Assembly: GCA_963669295.1 (NCBI GenBank)
Contig: OY769938.1
Span: 2,542,001-2,606,000, forward strand
Source: G963669295 sp963669295
Lineage (GTDB): Bacteria; Bacteroidota; Bacteroidia; Flavobacteriales_D; CALLUQ01
Direction of reading: 5' to 3'
DNA: 64,000 nt
In this document: positions 13,609 through 22,213 of the stretch, piece after piece
Layout of the letters: each line of letters starts with the position of its first letter
Position numbering within the stretch: the first letter of the stretch is position 1
Notes under the pieces: generated by a model
The model's input: only the letters and a program-made list of their open reading frames with translations
Told to the model about the DNA's origin: nothing
Databases searched by the model: none
Program-made: the position numbers and the translations under genes

Positions 13609-16004
13609 TTGTCGTCGTCACTGCCCGAGTCATCGTCGCCACTATCAACCGAATCCAACAAAGATTCAAGCAAGTCGTTTAAGCCACCCAATCCCGATAA
13701 CGTGCTAGATAGGCTGCTCAGTAACGAGGTTAGTTGACTAGTTCCTGCATCAGGCAGGGTCAAAGGATCAGAAAGGGAGAATTGGGGAGAAACGTTGAAC
13801 AGCGAATTATTGCTGGTTGGCGAAGTCAAACTCACATCGGCAATGCCAGGAGCTTCACCACATTCAAAATCGCGGTACTCCTTCAGCGATCCTGTTTCAT
13901 CGCCTTCAATGAGTTCGCAAGAACTACAATTGCCCAACAATGCTTCCGCAAATACACCACGCGTTGGCAAGACTACCCTTGAAGTTGGTGATAGTATAGG
14001 TGGTGTTGCAGCGTTGTAAGGCTCGTTGATGTACTCGTAAGCCACCCAATGCCCAATTGCTCCTAGTGGGTTCAGGTTAATTTGTGCCAGTAAGGGCGCA
14101 CCATTGAATTCATAAGGACTTAAACGCGTTCCCCGGTCGGCAGTACTTTCACCTAACCACAATACCGTGTTGTAATAAGCGAGGTTGCCCTGGATGTGAT
14201 TCATTAGCTTTTCTACACAACAATCGTACTCTTCACAGCCTACTGTAGTCCCTGTTTCTGTGGTTACAACTGCATCAGGCACTTCGGGAATGGTGGCTTC
14301 TGTGTGTCGTTGGTTAATATTAACAGTGGCATTGATGGATGCCTCCGGGAAAAGATCATACATCATGCCATCGCTAAGCGACTGGTAAGTCACTTTCATT
14401 TTAGCAATGTGAAAGCTGGAATCTCCAAATCCACCGGTATATCGAATGCCCACAATAGTAACATCGGCTGGGTTGATTTCGTTGGAAAAGGTCACCGTTT
14501 TGGTGACTGTACTTCCTGGCGCATAATCGTTGGGATTATCAAATGCAGTTTCTAAAATGGGCAGGCCAACTCCCTGGACGCTGAAACGAATGTTGTAATC
14601 GAATGTAGCATCACTTAGTCCGTTGTCGCCAATTTCAAGGGTAACAACAGCCTGCTTGAACCGCGCTGAAGAAGTAGATGTAGTGGTGGTGGTGGTGACT
14701 GCATCACAGCAAAACAGTTTTTCCTTCAAGGCTTCAAAGCAAGGGGCCAAACTAGGGTCAAGTAAGGCTGGCTTTAACAAGTGTTCTTGTGCTGCCACGG
14801 TCATCTCATCCAACTGCTCTACACAGTAATGCACTAGCAATACGCGCTGACTACCTTTGTAACTGGTGTATACTTCAAAGTGGCGTAGCACCTCGTAGTA
14901 CATCATGTTGAGGGTATGGCATTTGTTGTGGTTTTTCACAATGCGGGTTTGTACCGTTTGATTTTCTTCTTGCGAGGTTTCCACCACTACGGTAGAATGA
15001 AGCGACCGCACTGCTGTAGCATTTTGTTTAATGCTATCGGTAAGGCGCTGTGAAGTGTTGGAAGCAAGTTGATTTTTGCTGACGCCTGCAGAGATGGATG
15101 CACCAAATATTTTCTTAATGGTTGCAGACAACGAGAAACCAAAAGATTTTTCCTTTACGGTGGCATCCATGGCCTCTTGCATCATTTGATCGCGTCTACT
15201 GGAATAGACCAACTCTTCTTGCGAGGCGCCATCTTCTACTCTTGAAGCAAATTCCTGACGCTTCCAGTTCATCACTGCAATCTTAATTTCTTCGCACGGG
15301 GCCAATGAAAAGCTATGCAATAACTCTCCTAAAGAATGGCCCAACGACGACCAAACAACCTCATAATCCAATGCAAGGCCGTCCATAACGGTCAAAGATT
15401 CCCGTCCGGTATCGTCGCAATTGTCAAAATTCAGGGAAGGTGTAAGCACTGTTGCTCCGTTGTTTACATCAAAAGCAATCTGTTGAATCTGAAAATGGCG
15501 GTCCAAATCGGGGTTGGGAATCAATTGTGAACAATCAAAATCTCCTGCTCTTATAGATGGTTGCGATGCCAACGGATTACTACCTGATCCGGTTAGGTTG
15601 TAATCAAACTTGTCAGGGTTTTGAATGGCAATACCCCCAGTTAGTTTGGGAAGACTGGCAAGTAAATCGCGCCTCACCTGAACAGTGAAAAATTCACTTC
15701 CTTGAAGCAGTTGGTCTGACTTAATGACCAATAAAGGTTCTGGATGCCCCACAAGGTTTAGAGAATAAGTGCTTACATCAGCAGGATCAACCGATGATTT
15801 GAAAGAAACATAGCCTTCTTCATTCGAAACCAATGTTCCTAAATTCACATATTCATTTCCTTTGGAATTCACGTATTCATCCCTTTTTGAGGAATCTACT
15901 TGTTCATCTCTTCTGGAAAGAATGGCAACTAAACTAACAGCCACCCCTTTAAGTGAGAGGTTGTGTTCGTCTCTAAAAAAGACACGAATGATGGTAGGTG
16001 TCAT
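13488..16004 (-). CDS. Large protein of unknown function with acidic repeat tail
   Basis: 838 residues, no signal peptide and no clear transmembrane helix. The N-terminus (about 1-110) looks like a beta-sandwich (LSLKGVAVSLVAIL, then EGYVSFKSS). A central region (about 200-400) contains SLGELLHSFSLAPCEEIKIAVMNW, a long amphipathic/glycine-serine part (KSFGFSLSATIKKIFGASIS) and a helical section with NMMYYEVLRHFEV. From memory this central pattern resembles long uncharacterised proteins in other phyla, but I cannot name a family. Further regions hold beta-rich segments, a Cys-containing part (EEYDCCVEKLMNHIQ) and an acidic Asp/Ser tail ending in five DPDETGME repeats. It has its own strong terminator. 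The lack of a signal peptide and of a T9SS domain is notable among its many secreted neighbours. Confidence 0.7.
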   Translation of the reverse strand: MTPTIIRVFFRDEHNLSLKGVAVSLVAILSRRDEQVDSSKRDEYVNSKGNEYVNLGTLVSNEEGYVSFKSSVDPADVSTYSLNLVGHPEPLLVIKSDQLLQGSEFFTVQVRRDLLASLPKLTGGIAIQNPDKFDYNLTGSGSNPLASQPSIRAGDFDCSQLIPNPDLDRHFQIQQIAFDVNNGATVLTPSLNFDNCDDTGRESLTVMDGLALDYEVVWSSLGHSLGELLHSFSLAPCEEIKIAVMNWKRQEFASRVEDGASQEELVYSSRRDQMMQEAMDATVKEKSFGFSLSATIKKIFGASISAGVSKNQLASNTSQRLTDSIKQNATAVRSLHSTVVVETSQEENQTVQTRIVKNHNKCHTLNMMYYEVLRHFEVYTSYKGSQRVLLVHYCVEQLDEMTVAAQEHLLKPALLDPSLAPCFEALKEKLFCCDAVTTTTTTSTSSARFKQAVVTLEIGDNGLSDATFDYNIRFSVQGVGLPILETAFDNPNDYAPGSTVTKTVTFSNEINPADVTIVGIRYTGGFGDSSFHIAKMKVTYQSLSDGMMYDLFPEASINATVNINQRHTEATIPEVPDAVVTTETGTTVGCEEYDCCVEKLMNHIQGNLAYYNTVLWLGESTADRGTRLSPYEFNGAPLLAQINLNPLGAIGHWVAYEYINEPYNAATPPILSPTSRVVLPTRGVFAEALLGNCSSCELIEGDETGSLKEYRDFECGEAPGIADVSLTSPTSNNSLFNVSPQFSLSDPLTLPDAGTSQLTSLLSSLSSTLSGLGGLNDLLESLLDSVDSGDDDSGSDDDNDPDETGMEDPDETGMEDPDETGMEDPDETGMDPDETGTE

Positions 16005-16285
16005 AAATGTATAGTGTTAAGTTATTAAATGGTGGTACCAGCCAATAGTTAGTAAATGACACAACAAGGTCAGGTGTGTACCATTACAGTACCACGTTGA
16101 TTCAAGTTTTAAATGACTGTGGGTAGTTTTAGGGGGCAGTTAACGTTTCAACAGTCTGTCCTATAAAAGTGTCGCTGGGGGGCTATGCGACTTCATTTCT
16201 TAATTAGAACGAAAAAAGATAAGGCATATTGTATAAACACGGTATTTTTTGAAGCAACAATGAACAACAAGTTTATGCGTGGGAG

Positions 16286-16909
16286 TTACTCCCCCTTCCC
16301 AAAAACAAAAGCAAGCAATCGGGGCATGTCGTTGTCGTTATCAAACCATTCCTTTACTTCTACCACCGATAACCCTGCTGCTTTGGCAGCATTGGTGTAA
16401 TCCGTAAAGTGATGTACAAACGCATCTATTTCTACCAAATCCTGTTCGGTTTCAAAGCGTGCTTTTTTACCGGAATATTGTTTAAATGGGTGGTATTCGC
16501 ACAGGTAAAAATGACCGCCATCTTTTAGTGTGTCGGCAGCTTGTTCAAAAATGAAAGGCAAATGTTCGATGTGCTCCAGCACCAGGCTGCAAGTAATTAA
16601 ATCGGCCCACCCAGAGGGAGCTTCCCAGGGCACAGTAAGATCGGCTTGCTGAAAAGTAACTCGAGGAGAAGTGACTTTCTTTTTGGCTGCTGCTAGCATG
16701 GCCTCTGAAAAGTCAAGCGCAATGAGTGCATCGGCTTTTTCCGATAACCACTGTGTGTTTTTTCCGGTGCCGCACCCCAGCTCCAATACCTGGCGATAAT
16801 GGTACGAAGACAACATCTGTTGTGCTGCTATCTTTTCAAGGTCGCGGGTGGCATTACTCACATTATCGTAAGCAACTGCCCATTGATTGTAGGCATCACG
16901 TACTTGCAT
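16286..16909 (-). CDS. SAM-dependent methyltransferase (Methyltransf_11/25 type)
   Basis: 207 residues. It starts VRDAYNQWAVAYDNVSNATRD, a common entry in UbiE-like methyltransferases, followed by motif I LELGCGTGKNTQWL (about 39-52), the acidic strand-2 end ALDFSEAML, the motif QADLTVPW and the post-motif LVLEHIEHLPFIFEQAADTLKDGG (split here as motif IV and helix E). The C-terminus has the usual EYHPFKQYSGKKA strand. The substrate is not evident. It is separated by 35 bases from the start-distal PrsW gene and transcribed in the same direction, so they may share a transcript. A short GTCGC/GCGAC hairpin at about 16172-16192 could end it, weakly. Confidence 0.85.
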   Translation of the reverse strand: MQVRDAYNQWAVAYDNVSNATRDLEKIAAQQMLSSYHYRQVLELGCGTGKNTQWLSEKADALIALDFSEAMLAAAKKKVTSPRVTFQQADLTVPWEAPSGWADLITCSLVLEHIEHLPFIFEQAADTLKDGGHFYLCEYHPFKQYSGKKARFETEQDLVEIDAFVHHFTDYTNAAKAAGLSVVEVKEWFDNDNDMPRLLAFVFGKGE

Positions 16910-16944
16910 GCTTCAAGATACTAAAAAGCACAATCAAACGTATA

Positions 16945-18144
16945 TTATTCTTCTTTTCGTGGCCGGGGTACGATAAAGCTAAATGGTACTCGAAACGGGT
17001 TCCAACGATCGGGAACAATTTTAAAACGACTCACCCCAAAGGCCAAATAAAACACCAGGTAGCCGTAAGCCAGTAATTCGTGTAACAGATAGCTGGTAGC
17101 CACATTGGTGCCATCCATTAAGGCCACCAATATATAAGCCAACATAAGCAATGCAGTAAGCGAAATGATAAGGTAAAACCGCAAGCGGTCGTTATTGAGC
17201 GATACCTTTGGGGAGTAAAAGTTGGAAACATTAATGGCATTGTTCTTCATGGTAAACCATAAATGAATGGTAATGAGAAAAAATACAGTGGTAACGGCTG
17301 AGTACTTGACCACAGAAAAATTGAGTAGCCAAAAGTCGTAAAACCCATGGGTGCCCATGGCCAGGAAAAAGAAAAAGGGCACCACTATCCAACCCGGCCA
17401 TTTGGTGAATTTGAAGCGCCATAACATGAGCCCATAACAAACAGTAGAGGTAAAGGTCATGTGTGCTACAGCGGCATAAAGGGCTCGCCCACCGATGTTG
17501 TACAACCCACTTTGATGGATGTAGGAAATGTTTTCAATGAAGGCAAACCCCAGTGCCGATACCGACCCGTAAAGCAGGTAATCGTAAGGTTCGTTAATGG
17601 CTTTTCTGAAAACGATGAGCACAATTGCTACGGGTAAAATCTTGGTCAATTCTTCGATGCCGCCAATGGCAAAAATGCAATACAAAACATCGTTCCATAT
17701 CTGTTCGCCCTGATCGAGGTAAAAGCCCCAGCTATCAACCAACTCATAGAGCCATTGTGCCAGGAACATGGTGGAAACACATGAAAGGGCAAATACAGCG
17801 ATTAAGTGCCCCCAACGTTCAGGTTCATAAATATCGAGTTGGCGCACATACATGAGCCACACTGCAGAAATACAAAAAGCGATAAGCACTGCAATCCACC
17901 AACTGTTGGCCGGGTCATAGAAGAAACTTTGCACATCATAATCTGGCACTGCAGGCAGCCACCATTGTACAACCACAAGAGGACCGCCAATAATGGCAGC
18001 GAGCCCACCGGCATTGCGAAATCGCTTCAACGAGAAAAAGGCACGTTTGTGCTCCGTTTGCCGATAGGCCCTTATTTGCAACACCATCCAACGAACGAGC
18101 AAAACTGCTCCAAGAATGTTTAGTAAGAAGATAACAATGTCCAT
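16945..18144 (-). CDS. PrsW-family intramembrane metalloprotease-like protein
   Basis: 399 residues with about nine or ten transmembrane helices. It carries the three conserved PrsW motifs inside membrane segments: EExxK (E164, E165, K168 in GGIEELTKI), FAFIEN (E204, N205), HMTFT (H228) and HGFYD (H266, D270). These residues form the likely zinc site of the ABI/PrsW glutamic-type membrane protease superfamily. In Bacillus, PrsW performs site-1 cleavage of an anti-sigma factor; the substrate here is unknown, although an ECF sigma/anti-sigma pair lies 6 kb away. The length is longer than in Bacillus PrsW because of extra C-terminal helices. It precedes the methyltransferase at 16909 by 35 bases. 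Confidence 0.87.
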   Translation of the reverse strand: MDIVIFLLNILGAVLLVRWMVLQIRAYRQTEHKRAFFSLKRFRNAGGLAAIIGGPLVVVQWWLPAVPDYDVQSFFYDPANSWWIAVLIAFCISAVWLMYVRQLDIYEPERWGHLIAVFALSCVSTMFLAQWLYELVDSWGFYLDQGEQIWNDVLYCIFAIGGIEELTKILPVAIVLIVFRKAINEPYDYLLYGSVSALGFAFIENISYIHQSGLYNIGGRALYAAVAHMTFTSTVCYGLMLWRFKFTKWPGWIVVPFFFFLAMGTHGFYDFWLLNFSVVKYSAVTTVFFLITIHLWFTMKNNAINVSNFYSPKVSLNNDRLRFYLIISLTALLMLAYILVALMDGTNVATSYLLHELLAYGYLVFYLAFGVSRFKIVPDRWNPFRVPFSFIVPRPRKEE

Positions 18145-18293
18145 GCACAGTGTTTAGCCGAACCAAGATACGAATTTGAGGATGCTGATAATAAAAAAGC
18201 ACCATCGAATAATGGCGATTCCCTTTCGCTTATTCATTGCCCGGGTTTTTGTGAGCAAAAGGGGTTATTTTTCAAAAAATTTTAAAAAACGCC

Positions 18294-18878
18294 ATGAAAC
18301 TACGATGGAGCATAAAAATAATGCTATTCATTTTTGCGGTGCCCAGCGCATTGGCACAGCAATGGCATTGGAACGATCAACATTTTCAATATGTGGTCGA
18401 TTTCGATACGGTAAACTACCTTGATGCCTCTTGTTGTGCCTTATGGGTAAATCAGGTGAATATAATAGCTCATAACAACCCATCAAAAGTACAGGTTATT
18501 CCAATTGAAGGGTTTCGCATTGAATCGTTCATCGATTCCAACATGGTGGTAATAATAGAGGATGTGAATTTCGATGGTTACAACGACATTCGAGTGCTTA
18601 ATTGGTTGAGTGTGAGTTGGTATACGGAGTACAATTATTGGTTGTATCACAAAGGCACCAAACAATTTGTGCAAGATACATTGCTAAACCGTATGATGAA
18701 TCCTTATTTCGATCAACAGTATAAAACAATACATACTTATTGGCGATATGGCCTCAATGAATTTGGCCATGCGCTTTACCAATGGAATGGAGATACCATA
18801 GTACTGATGCGAGAAGCAGCAGAGCATTGGGGTATTGAGCCAGATCACCCAGGAACGTTAGTTCAGGTCAACGCTTAA
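18294..18878 (+). CDS. Exported protein of unknown function
   Basis: 194 residues with a signal peptide (MKLRWSIKIMLFIFAVPSALAQ). The mature part is rich in Trp, Tyr and Asn. The segment IIEDVNFDGYNDIRVLNW resembles the Asp/Asn-rich loops of VCBS/FG-GAP or XAC2610-like proteins, which bind calcium, so a beta-rich periplasmic or secreted protein is likely. There is no lipobox and no sorting domain. It is a lone plus-strand gene between minus-strand genes and ends in a clear terminator at 18966. An A-rich/T-rich stretch at 18262-18290 precedes the start. Confidence 0.68.
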   Translation: MKLRWSIKIMLFIFAVPSALAQQWHWNDQHFQYVVDFDTVNYLDASCCALWVNQVNIIAHNNPSKVQVIPIEGFRIESFIDSNMVVIIEDVNFDGYNDIRVLNWLSVSWYTEYNYWLYHKGTKQFVQDTLLNRMMNPYFDQQYKTIHTYWRYGLNEFGHALYQWNGDTIVLMREAAEHWGIEPDHPGTLVQVNA

Positions 18879-18965
18879 ATGGTGTGTTAAAGGAAAGAGA
18901 AGAGCAGATCAACGAGCATAGCATTATGCCTCACACCAAATGTTTTTGGAATGAGTTGAAATAAA

Positions 18966-19005
18966 GCCCCGACTTTACACGTGGTAAAATGTCGGGGCAA
19001 TTTTC
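18966..19005 (+). terminator. Intrinsic terminator after the 18294-18878 gene
   Basis: GCCCCGAC (18966-18973) pairs with GTCGGGGC (18991-18998), then AATTTTC. The core is the same CCCCGAC/GTCGGGG as in the terminator at 7553, with a different loop. Confidence 0.8.
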
Positions 19006-19077
19006 GTTGAACAGAGAAGGCATACCTCTCCTACCTCATGTTGTCATGAGTGCTTCAACAGCGAAATACGGCGTAGA

Positions 19078-19311
19078 TTACTTTTTAAGGTCGGAAACCT
19101 TATCTCCTTTGAGTAAAAGTCTGTTTCTAAAAGCAAAACCTACCAATTCTGCTACATTCTTCACATCATATTTTTTAAACATGATTCGACGAATGTCTTC
19201 AATAGTTCTTTTGCTTCTGCCTAATTCCTTCGCAATGTCAGCATTTGTGTAACCGTAAGATAAGTAGACTAGTACGGTTCTCTGTCTTTTTGTTAATGGT
19301 TTTACTGTCAT
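19078..19311 (-). CDS. Stand-alone LuxR-type helix-turn-helix protein
   Basis: 77 residues from the ATG at 19311; an in-frame ATG at 19341 would add ten residues. It consists of little more than a LuxR/GerE DNA-binding domain: LTKRQRTVLVYLSYGYTNAD (scaffold and first helices) then IAKELGRSKRTIEDIRR (recognition helix) and a final dimerisation-type helix. There is no receiver or sensor domain, so it is an orphan output domain. Upstream at 19452-19473 are two tandem 11-base repeats (GTTGTACGG-G), and an AATAGG/CCTATT inverted repeat lies between them and the start; either could be an autoregulatory site. Confidence 0.8.
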   Translation of the reverse strand: MTVKPLTKRQRTVLVYLSYGYTNADIAKELGRSKRTIEDIRRIMFKKYDVKNVAELVGFAFRNRLLLKGDKVSDLKK

Positions 19312-19451
19312 GATATTATTCAATAGAGCGCGCACATGCACGCAGTGAGACTTTGTAAAAATAGGATTAATTTTTGATTTAACAAATCACCTATTGCGTA
19401 AACGTAACCATAATAAATGGTTGGTATTTAAACGGTACTTTTTTGTGAAGT

Positions 19452-19473
19452 GTTGTACGGAGGTTGTACGGGG
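19452..19473. repeat. Two tandem 11-base direct repeats upstream of the LuxR-type gene
   Basis: GTTGTACGGAG (19452-19462) is followed immediately by GTTGTACGGGG (19463-19473), one mismatch. It lies 8 bases outside the end of the next gene (19482) and 140 bases upstream of the LuxR start. It is a plausible protein-binding site, one helical turn per unit. Confidence 0.5.
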
Positions 19474-19481
19474 CATTTCTC

Positions 19482-20210
19482 TTAATTGGTGATTTTGAAC
19501 ACTTTACCAGTCCATTCCAGTTCAATTTCATTGCGATACATGTGGTCGAAAAGCTGCTTTACATCGAGCGCTGTAAGTCCCATTGCATCATAATCAATAT
19601 CAATATAGCCATCGTCTATATAAACAGTAATGTTTTTCCCTTCTAAAGGTAAATTAATGCTTAAGGGAGGAGGGGTTAACAGGTCAATAGCCTCTGCCCT
19701 CATTTTATCGGTATGCACAAAGTTCGACAATTCGATAGCAGGAAGAGGGTCTTCTATTTTCCATGAGCTGCCATTAAAGCTATAGAACGATAATTCCGAA
19801 TGATGACAACACATGGCCCAATTGCTTAAACACAAAGCAATAAGTGGCGGTTTGTTTTTTCTGTTCCAATAGGTCATTTCTACCACATAGCCTTCTCCAT
19901 CAGTAAGTGTATTAAGGCGTAAAAATGCTTTCCGCTTGTTTAAGGTATCCAAAAACAATATCCGATCGGATGTTATGGCTTCATGAAAATCGAGCCGTTG
20001 TAGCAACTCTTTACGTTCATCGGTGCCAACAACGCTATCACCGGTGATGTATTGAAGTGGTTGGAATACGTTAGTGGGAAGGAGTAAAAAGTACGATTCG
20101 ATATTATAAGGAGGGTGTAGGGTATTCAGCAGCGTGGTGTCGTAAGCGAGGTTTTGTGCCTTTGCTCCCCATCCAAGAAAAAGGCATATCGCTAGTGCGA
20201 AATGTTTCAT
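19482..20210 (-). CDS. Exported protein of unknown function, coupled to the caspase-like gene
   Basis: 242 residues from the ATG at 20210, which gives a signal peptide (MKHFALAICLFLGWGAKAQ) and overlaps the upstream caspase-like gene's TGA by 4 bases (ATGA, 20207-20210); the upstream in-frame ATG at 20231 would overlap more and lacks a signal peptide start. The mature protein is about 220 residues of mixed charge, with a Cys-Cys-His cluster (NWAMCCHHSELSFY), a segment LDFHEAITSDRILFLDTLNKR and an alternating beta-like C-terminus. I do not recognise the family. Coupled translation with the caspase-like protein suggests that they act together in the periplasm or outside the cell. Confidence 0.68.
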   Translation of the reverse strand: MKHFALAICLFLGWGAKAQNLAYDTTLLNTLHPPYNIESYFLLLPTNVFQPLQYITGDSVVGTDERKELLQRLDFHEAITSDRILFLDTLNKRKAFLRLNTLTDGEGYVVEMTYWNRKNKPPLIALCLSNWAMCCHHSELSFYSFNGSSWKIEDPLPAIELSNFVHTDKMRAEAIDLLTPPPLSINLPLEGKNITVYIDDGYIDIDYDAMGLTALDVKQLFDHMYRNEIELEWTGKVFKITN

Positions 20211-21721
20211 TTTAAATTCCAGTTTTCCCACTGACCTTGCACATTGCTGCTTGCGTTTACTTGTGGGTTTTGCTCTTTTGTATTGACCAATACCGAACGT
20301 ATGCCTACTTGCTCACTTAAGTAGTTGGCCAATGTTTTATAAGAAACATCCCCTTTGCTGGCTTGCAGTTGCTTGAGCAAGTAATACGTAAACAATCCGT
20401 GCTGTTTTTCCTTATAGGGCAATGCCGATTGTTCGCCTGTGCTGGCACTGAATACTACCAGGTTACCACCAAGAGCATTGGCTTTGGGCTTTACCTTTAC
20501 ACCACGGGCAGCGATCAGACCACCATTGCGTGCTCCACCACTAAAACAAGCATCTAAAAATACGGTTACCCGCTTGCTAGGATGCTCTGTAAGCTGGGCA
20601 TACACGTCGGTAAGCTTTGGTGCAAACTTCAGATTGCTTCCACTTACGTCTACCGGAATAAGGTGTGCTTCCTTACTTTCTTCATCGGGGAAGCCGTGTC
20701 CGGCATAGTAGAAAAACAACTCTGCCTTACCCCCGGTATTTTTAGCCAGCAGGTTAATTTGTGTCAATGCCCGATCCATTTCAACAGCGGTGGCATTGGT
20801 TTTAAAGATGATATTTTCTTCGGGAATGCCTAATGTTTTAGTGGCGTATTGCTTAAATATTGTAGCATCGGTTTCTGCAAAATCTACATTCGATTCACTT
20901 CCTAAATCACGCTGAAACGAGCTGTAATCTTCGTTGCCAATAATTAAGGCAAACCGGTAAGGGTGTGTTGTGTTGCTGCGAGGAATATTAATGTTTACAT
21001 CAGAAACTGCCGGACGCACATTGTTACTAACCGTTTCAGTAGGGGTATTGTTGCCTTTAGAAGTGAGGGTGAATTCATACGAAGTGTTTTTCGACACCTC
21101 TACCACATACTTTTTTGAAGCATATCCCTTATTACTAACTACGGTTTTATAAGTACCTTCTTTAATTTCAGTAGTAAATTTACCGTTGGCATCAGCAACA
21201 ATGGTTTTAGGTGTGTTTTCTAGTTTAATGCTTGCATGGGGGAGTGGGGCACCAGTGGTAGCATCTTTAATAATGCCTTGCAAAGTAAACAGTTGGTTGC
21301 TAACAGCACTATTTTCAGCTACTGGTTTTGGGGCTGCCTGGTTAAAGCAATCCCTCCCCTTGCCTAAAAGGGTTACTTTACCTTTGTCTTTGAGCTTAAA
21401 TACCAGCCCGTTTTTTCGGTTTTTCTTCCCTGCGCGCTTGGTATAATTAACCTGGTAGTAGTAAAAGCCCGCATCGCAAAATTCAGCAGAATTGTTTTGC
21501 TGCCCAGCCCACATATAATAAAGGTCATCAGAAGTATATACCAAATCTCCGGCCTCGTTAAAAATCATGATCTTGAAATCAACCACATTCTTTTTATCCA
21601 TCCGCAAGTAATCATCCACCCCATCGCAATCGGGACTAATGATTTTGTTGAGCACCATTTTTTGACTGTAGCCAACTGTGAATAGGGTTATTAGCACCCC
21701 AAGTATCATCCACCTTTTCAT
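20207..21721 (-). CDS. Caspase-family (C14) peptidase with N-terminal CHU_C-like and CarboxypepD_reg-like domains
   Basis: 504 residues. A signal peptide (1-20) leads into about residues 25-95, which resemble the gliding-motility-associated/CHU_C domain: SPDCDGVDDYL, VDFKIMIFNEAGDLVYTS, a W-x-G, and GFYYYQVNY. A carboxypeptidase-regulatory-like sandwich follows (about 146-220, GIIKDATTGAPLPHASIKL), then the caspase fold (about 255-500): FALIIGNEDYSSF, catalytic His H342 in YYAGHG and catalytic Cys C392 in DACFSGG. The catalytic dyad is intact, so it is probably an active Arg/Lys- or Asp-directed peptidase in the periplasm or outside. CHU_C domains normally sit at the extreme C-terminus as T9SS type B signals; here one is at the N-terminus, so it is unlikely to be a sorting signal. 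It is coupled to the next gene. Confidence 0.85.
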   Translation of the reverse strand: MKRWMILGVLITLFTVGYSQKMVLNKIISPDCDGVDDYLRMDKKNVVDFKIMIFNEAGDLVYTSDDLYYMWAGQQNNSAEFCDAGFYYYQVNYTKRAGKKNRKNGLVFKLKDKGKVTLLGKGRDCFNQAAPKPVAENSAVSNQLFTLQGIIKDATTGAPLPHASIKLENTPKTIVADANGKFTTEIKEGTYKTVVSNKGYASKKYVVEVSKNTSYEFTLTSKGNNTPTETVSNNVRPAVSDVNINIPRSNTTHPYRFALIIGNEDYSSFQRDLGSESNVDFAETDATIFKQYATKTLGIPEENIIFKTNATAVEMDRALTQINLLAKNTGGKAELFFYYAGHGFPDEESKEAHLIPVDVSGSNLKFAPKLTDVYAQLTEHPSKRVTVFLDACFSGGARNGGLIAARGVKVKPKANALGGNLVVFSASTGEQSALPYKEKQHGLFTYYLLKQLQASKGDVSYKTLANYLSEQVGIRSVLVNTKEQNPQVNASSNVQGQWENWNLK

Positions 21722-21787
21722 GATAAAAAGTTACGTAATTTTTCCAAGTTTGCTCAGCTAATAGCAAAAACCTTGCCTAATTTCTAC

Positions 21788-21843
21788 ATAAAAAAACACC
21801 ATCTGTTTTAATGAACTTTGATAAGACACTAAAACAAATGGTG
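21788..21843 (-). terminator. Strong large-loop terminator of the 21865-22161 gene
   Basis: CACCATCTGTTTTA (21797-21810) and TAAAACAAATGGTG (21830-21843) form a 14-bp stem with one mismatch (C opposite A) and a 19-base loop. On the minus strand the stem is followed by seven Us (A-run 21790-21796). Confidence 0.82.
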
Positions 21844-21864
21844 GAAGGAAATGATTTTTTAGGA

Positions 21865-22161
21865 TCAATAATTGGCTACATTTTCATCTACTTGTTTGCC
21901 ATTAATGTCCAACAAAATAGCTTTAACGCTGGTTTCATTTTCACCACGAATGTACAGCCCGGAATTTGTTACACTCTCGCCTGCTGGTTTTTCACCTTGC
22001 AGTTCCATGATTTGTACTGTCATTTCGCGTTGTGCGGCACCGGGCTGTAATTTGTTGCTGGTTACCGCTATGAATTGATTTTCTGATACATTAGCCGAAA
22101 TGGTGTCGTCGTAATTGTTGTCGTTGATGTGATTAAGTTGTTGTGTTAAATTGTAACTCAT
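21865..22161 (-). CDS. Small protein of unknown function
   Basis: 98 residues, no signal peptide or membrane segment. The composition is polar, with Asn, Gln and Val abundant; segments such as NENQFIAVTSNKLQPG and VQIMELQGEKPAGES suggest a small beta-rich domain, and the end VDENVANY is acidic. No family is recognised. It starts 52 bases after the stop-proximal end of the lipoprotein gene at 22214 and is followed by a clear terminator, so it is probably the last gene of that minus-strand run (plug-only protein, sigma, anti-sigma, lipoprotein, this gene) or a separate short transcript. Confidence 0.6.
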   Translation of the reverse strand: MSYNLTQQLNHINDNNYDDTISANVSENQFIAVTSNKLQPGAAQREMTVQIMELQGEKPAGESVTNSGLYIRGENETSVKAILLDINGKQVDENVANY

Positions 22162-22213
22162 CGTGATTTGGTTTTAGTGGTTATCTGATATGGTTGATTT
22201 CTTGTTTGTGTTA

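Noticed and set aside
16172..16192. GTCGC/GCGAC hairpin as a terminator for the 16286-16909 gene
   Set aside because: The stem is only 5 bp and the U-run is weak; not enough for a call.
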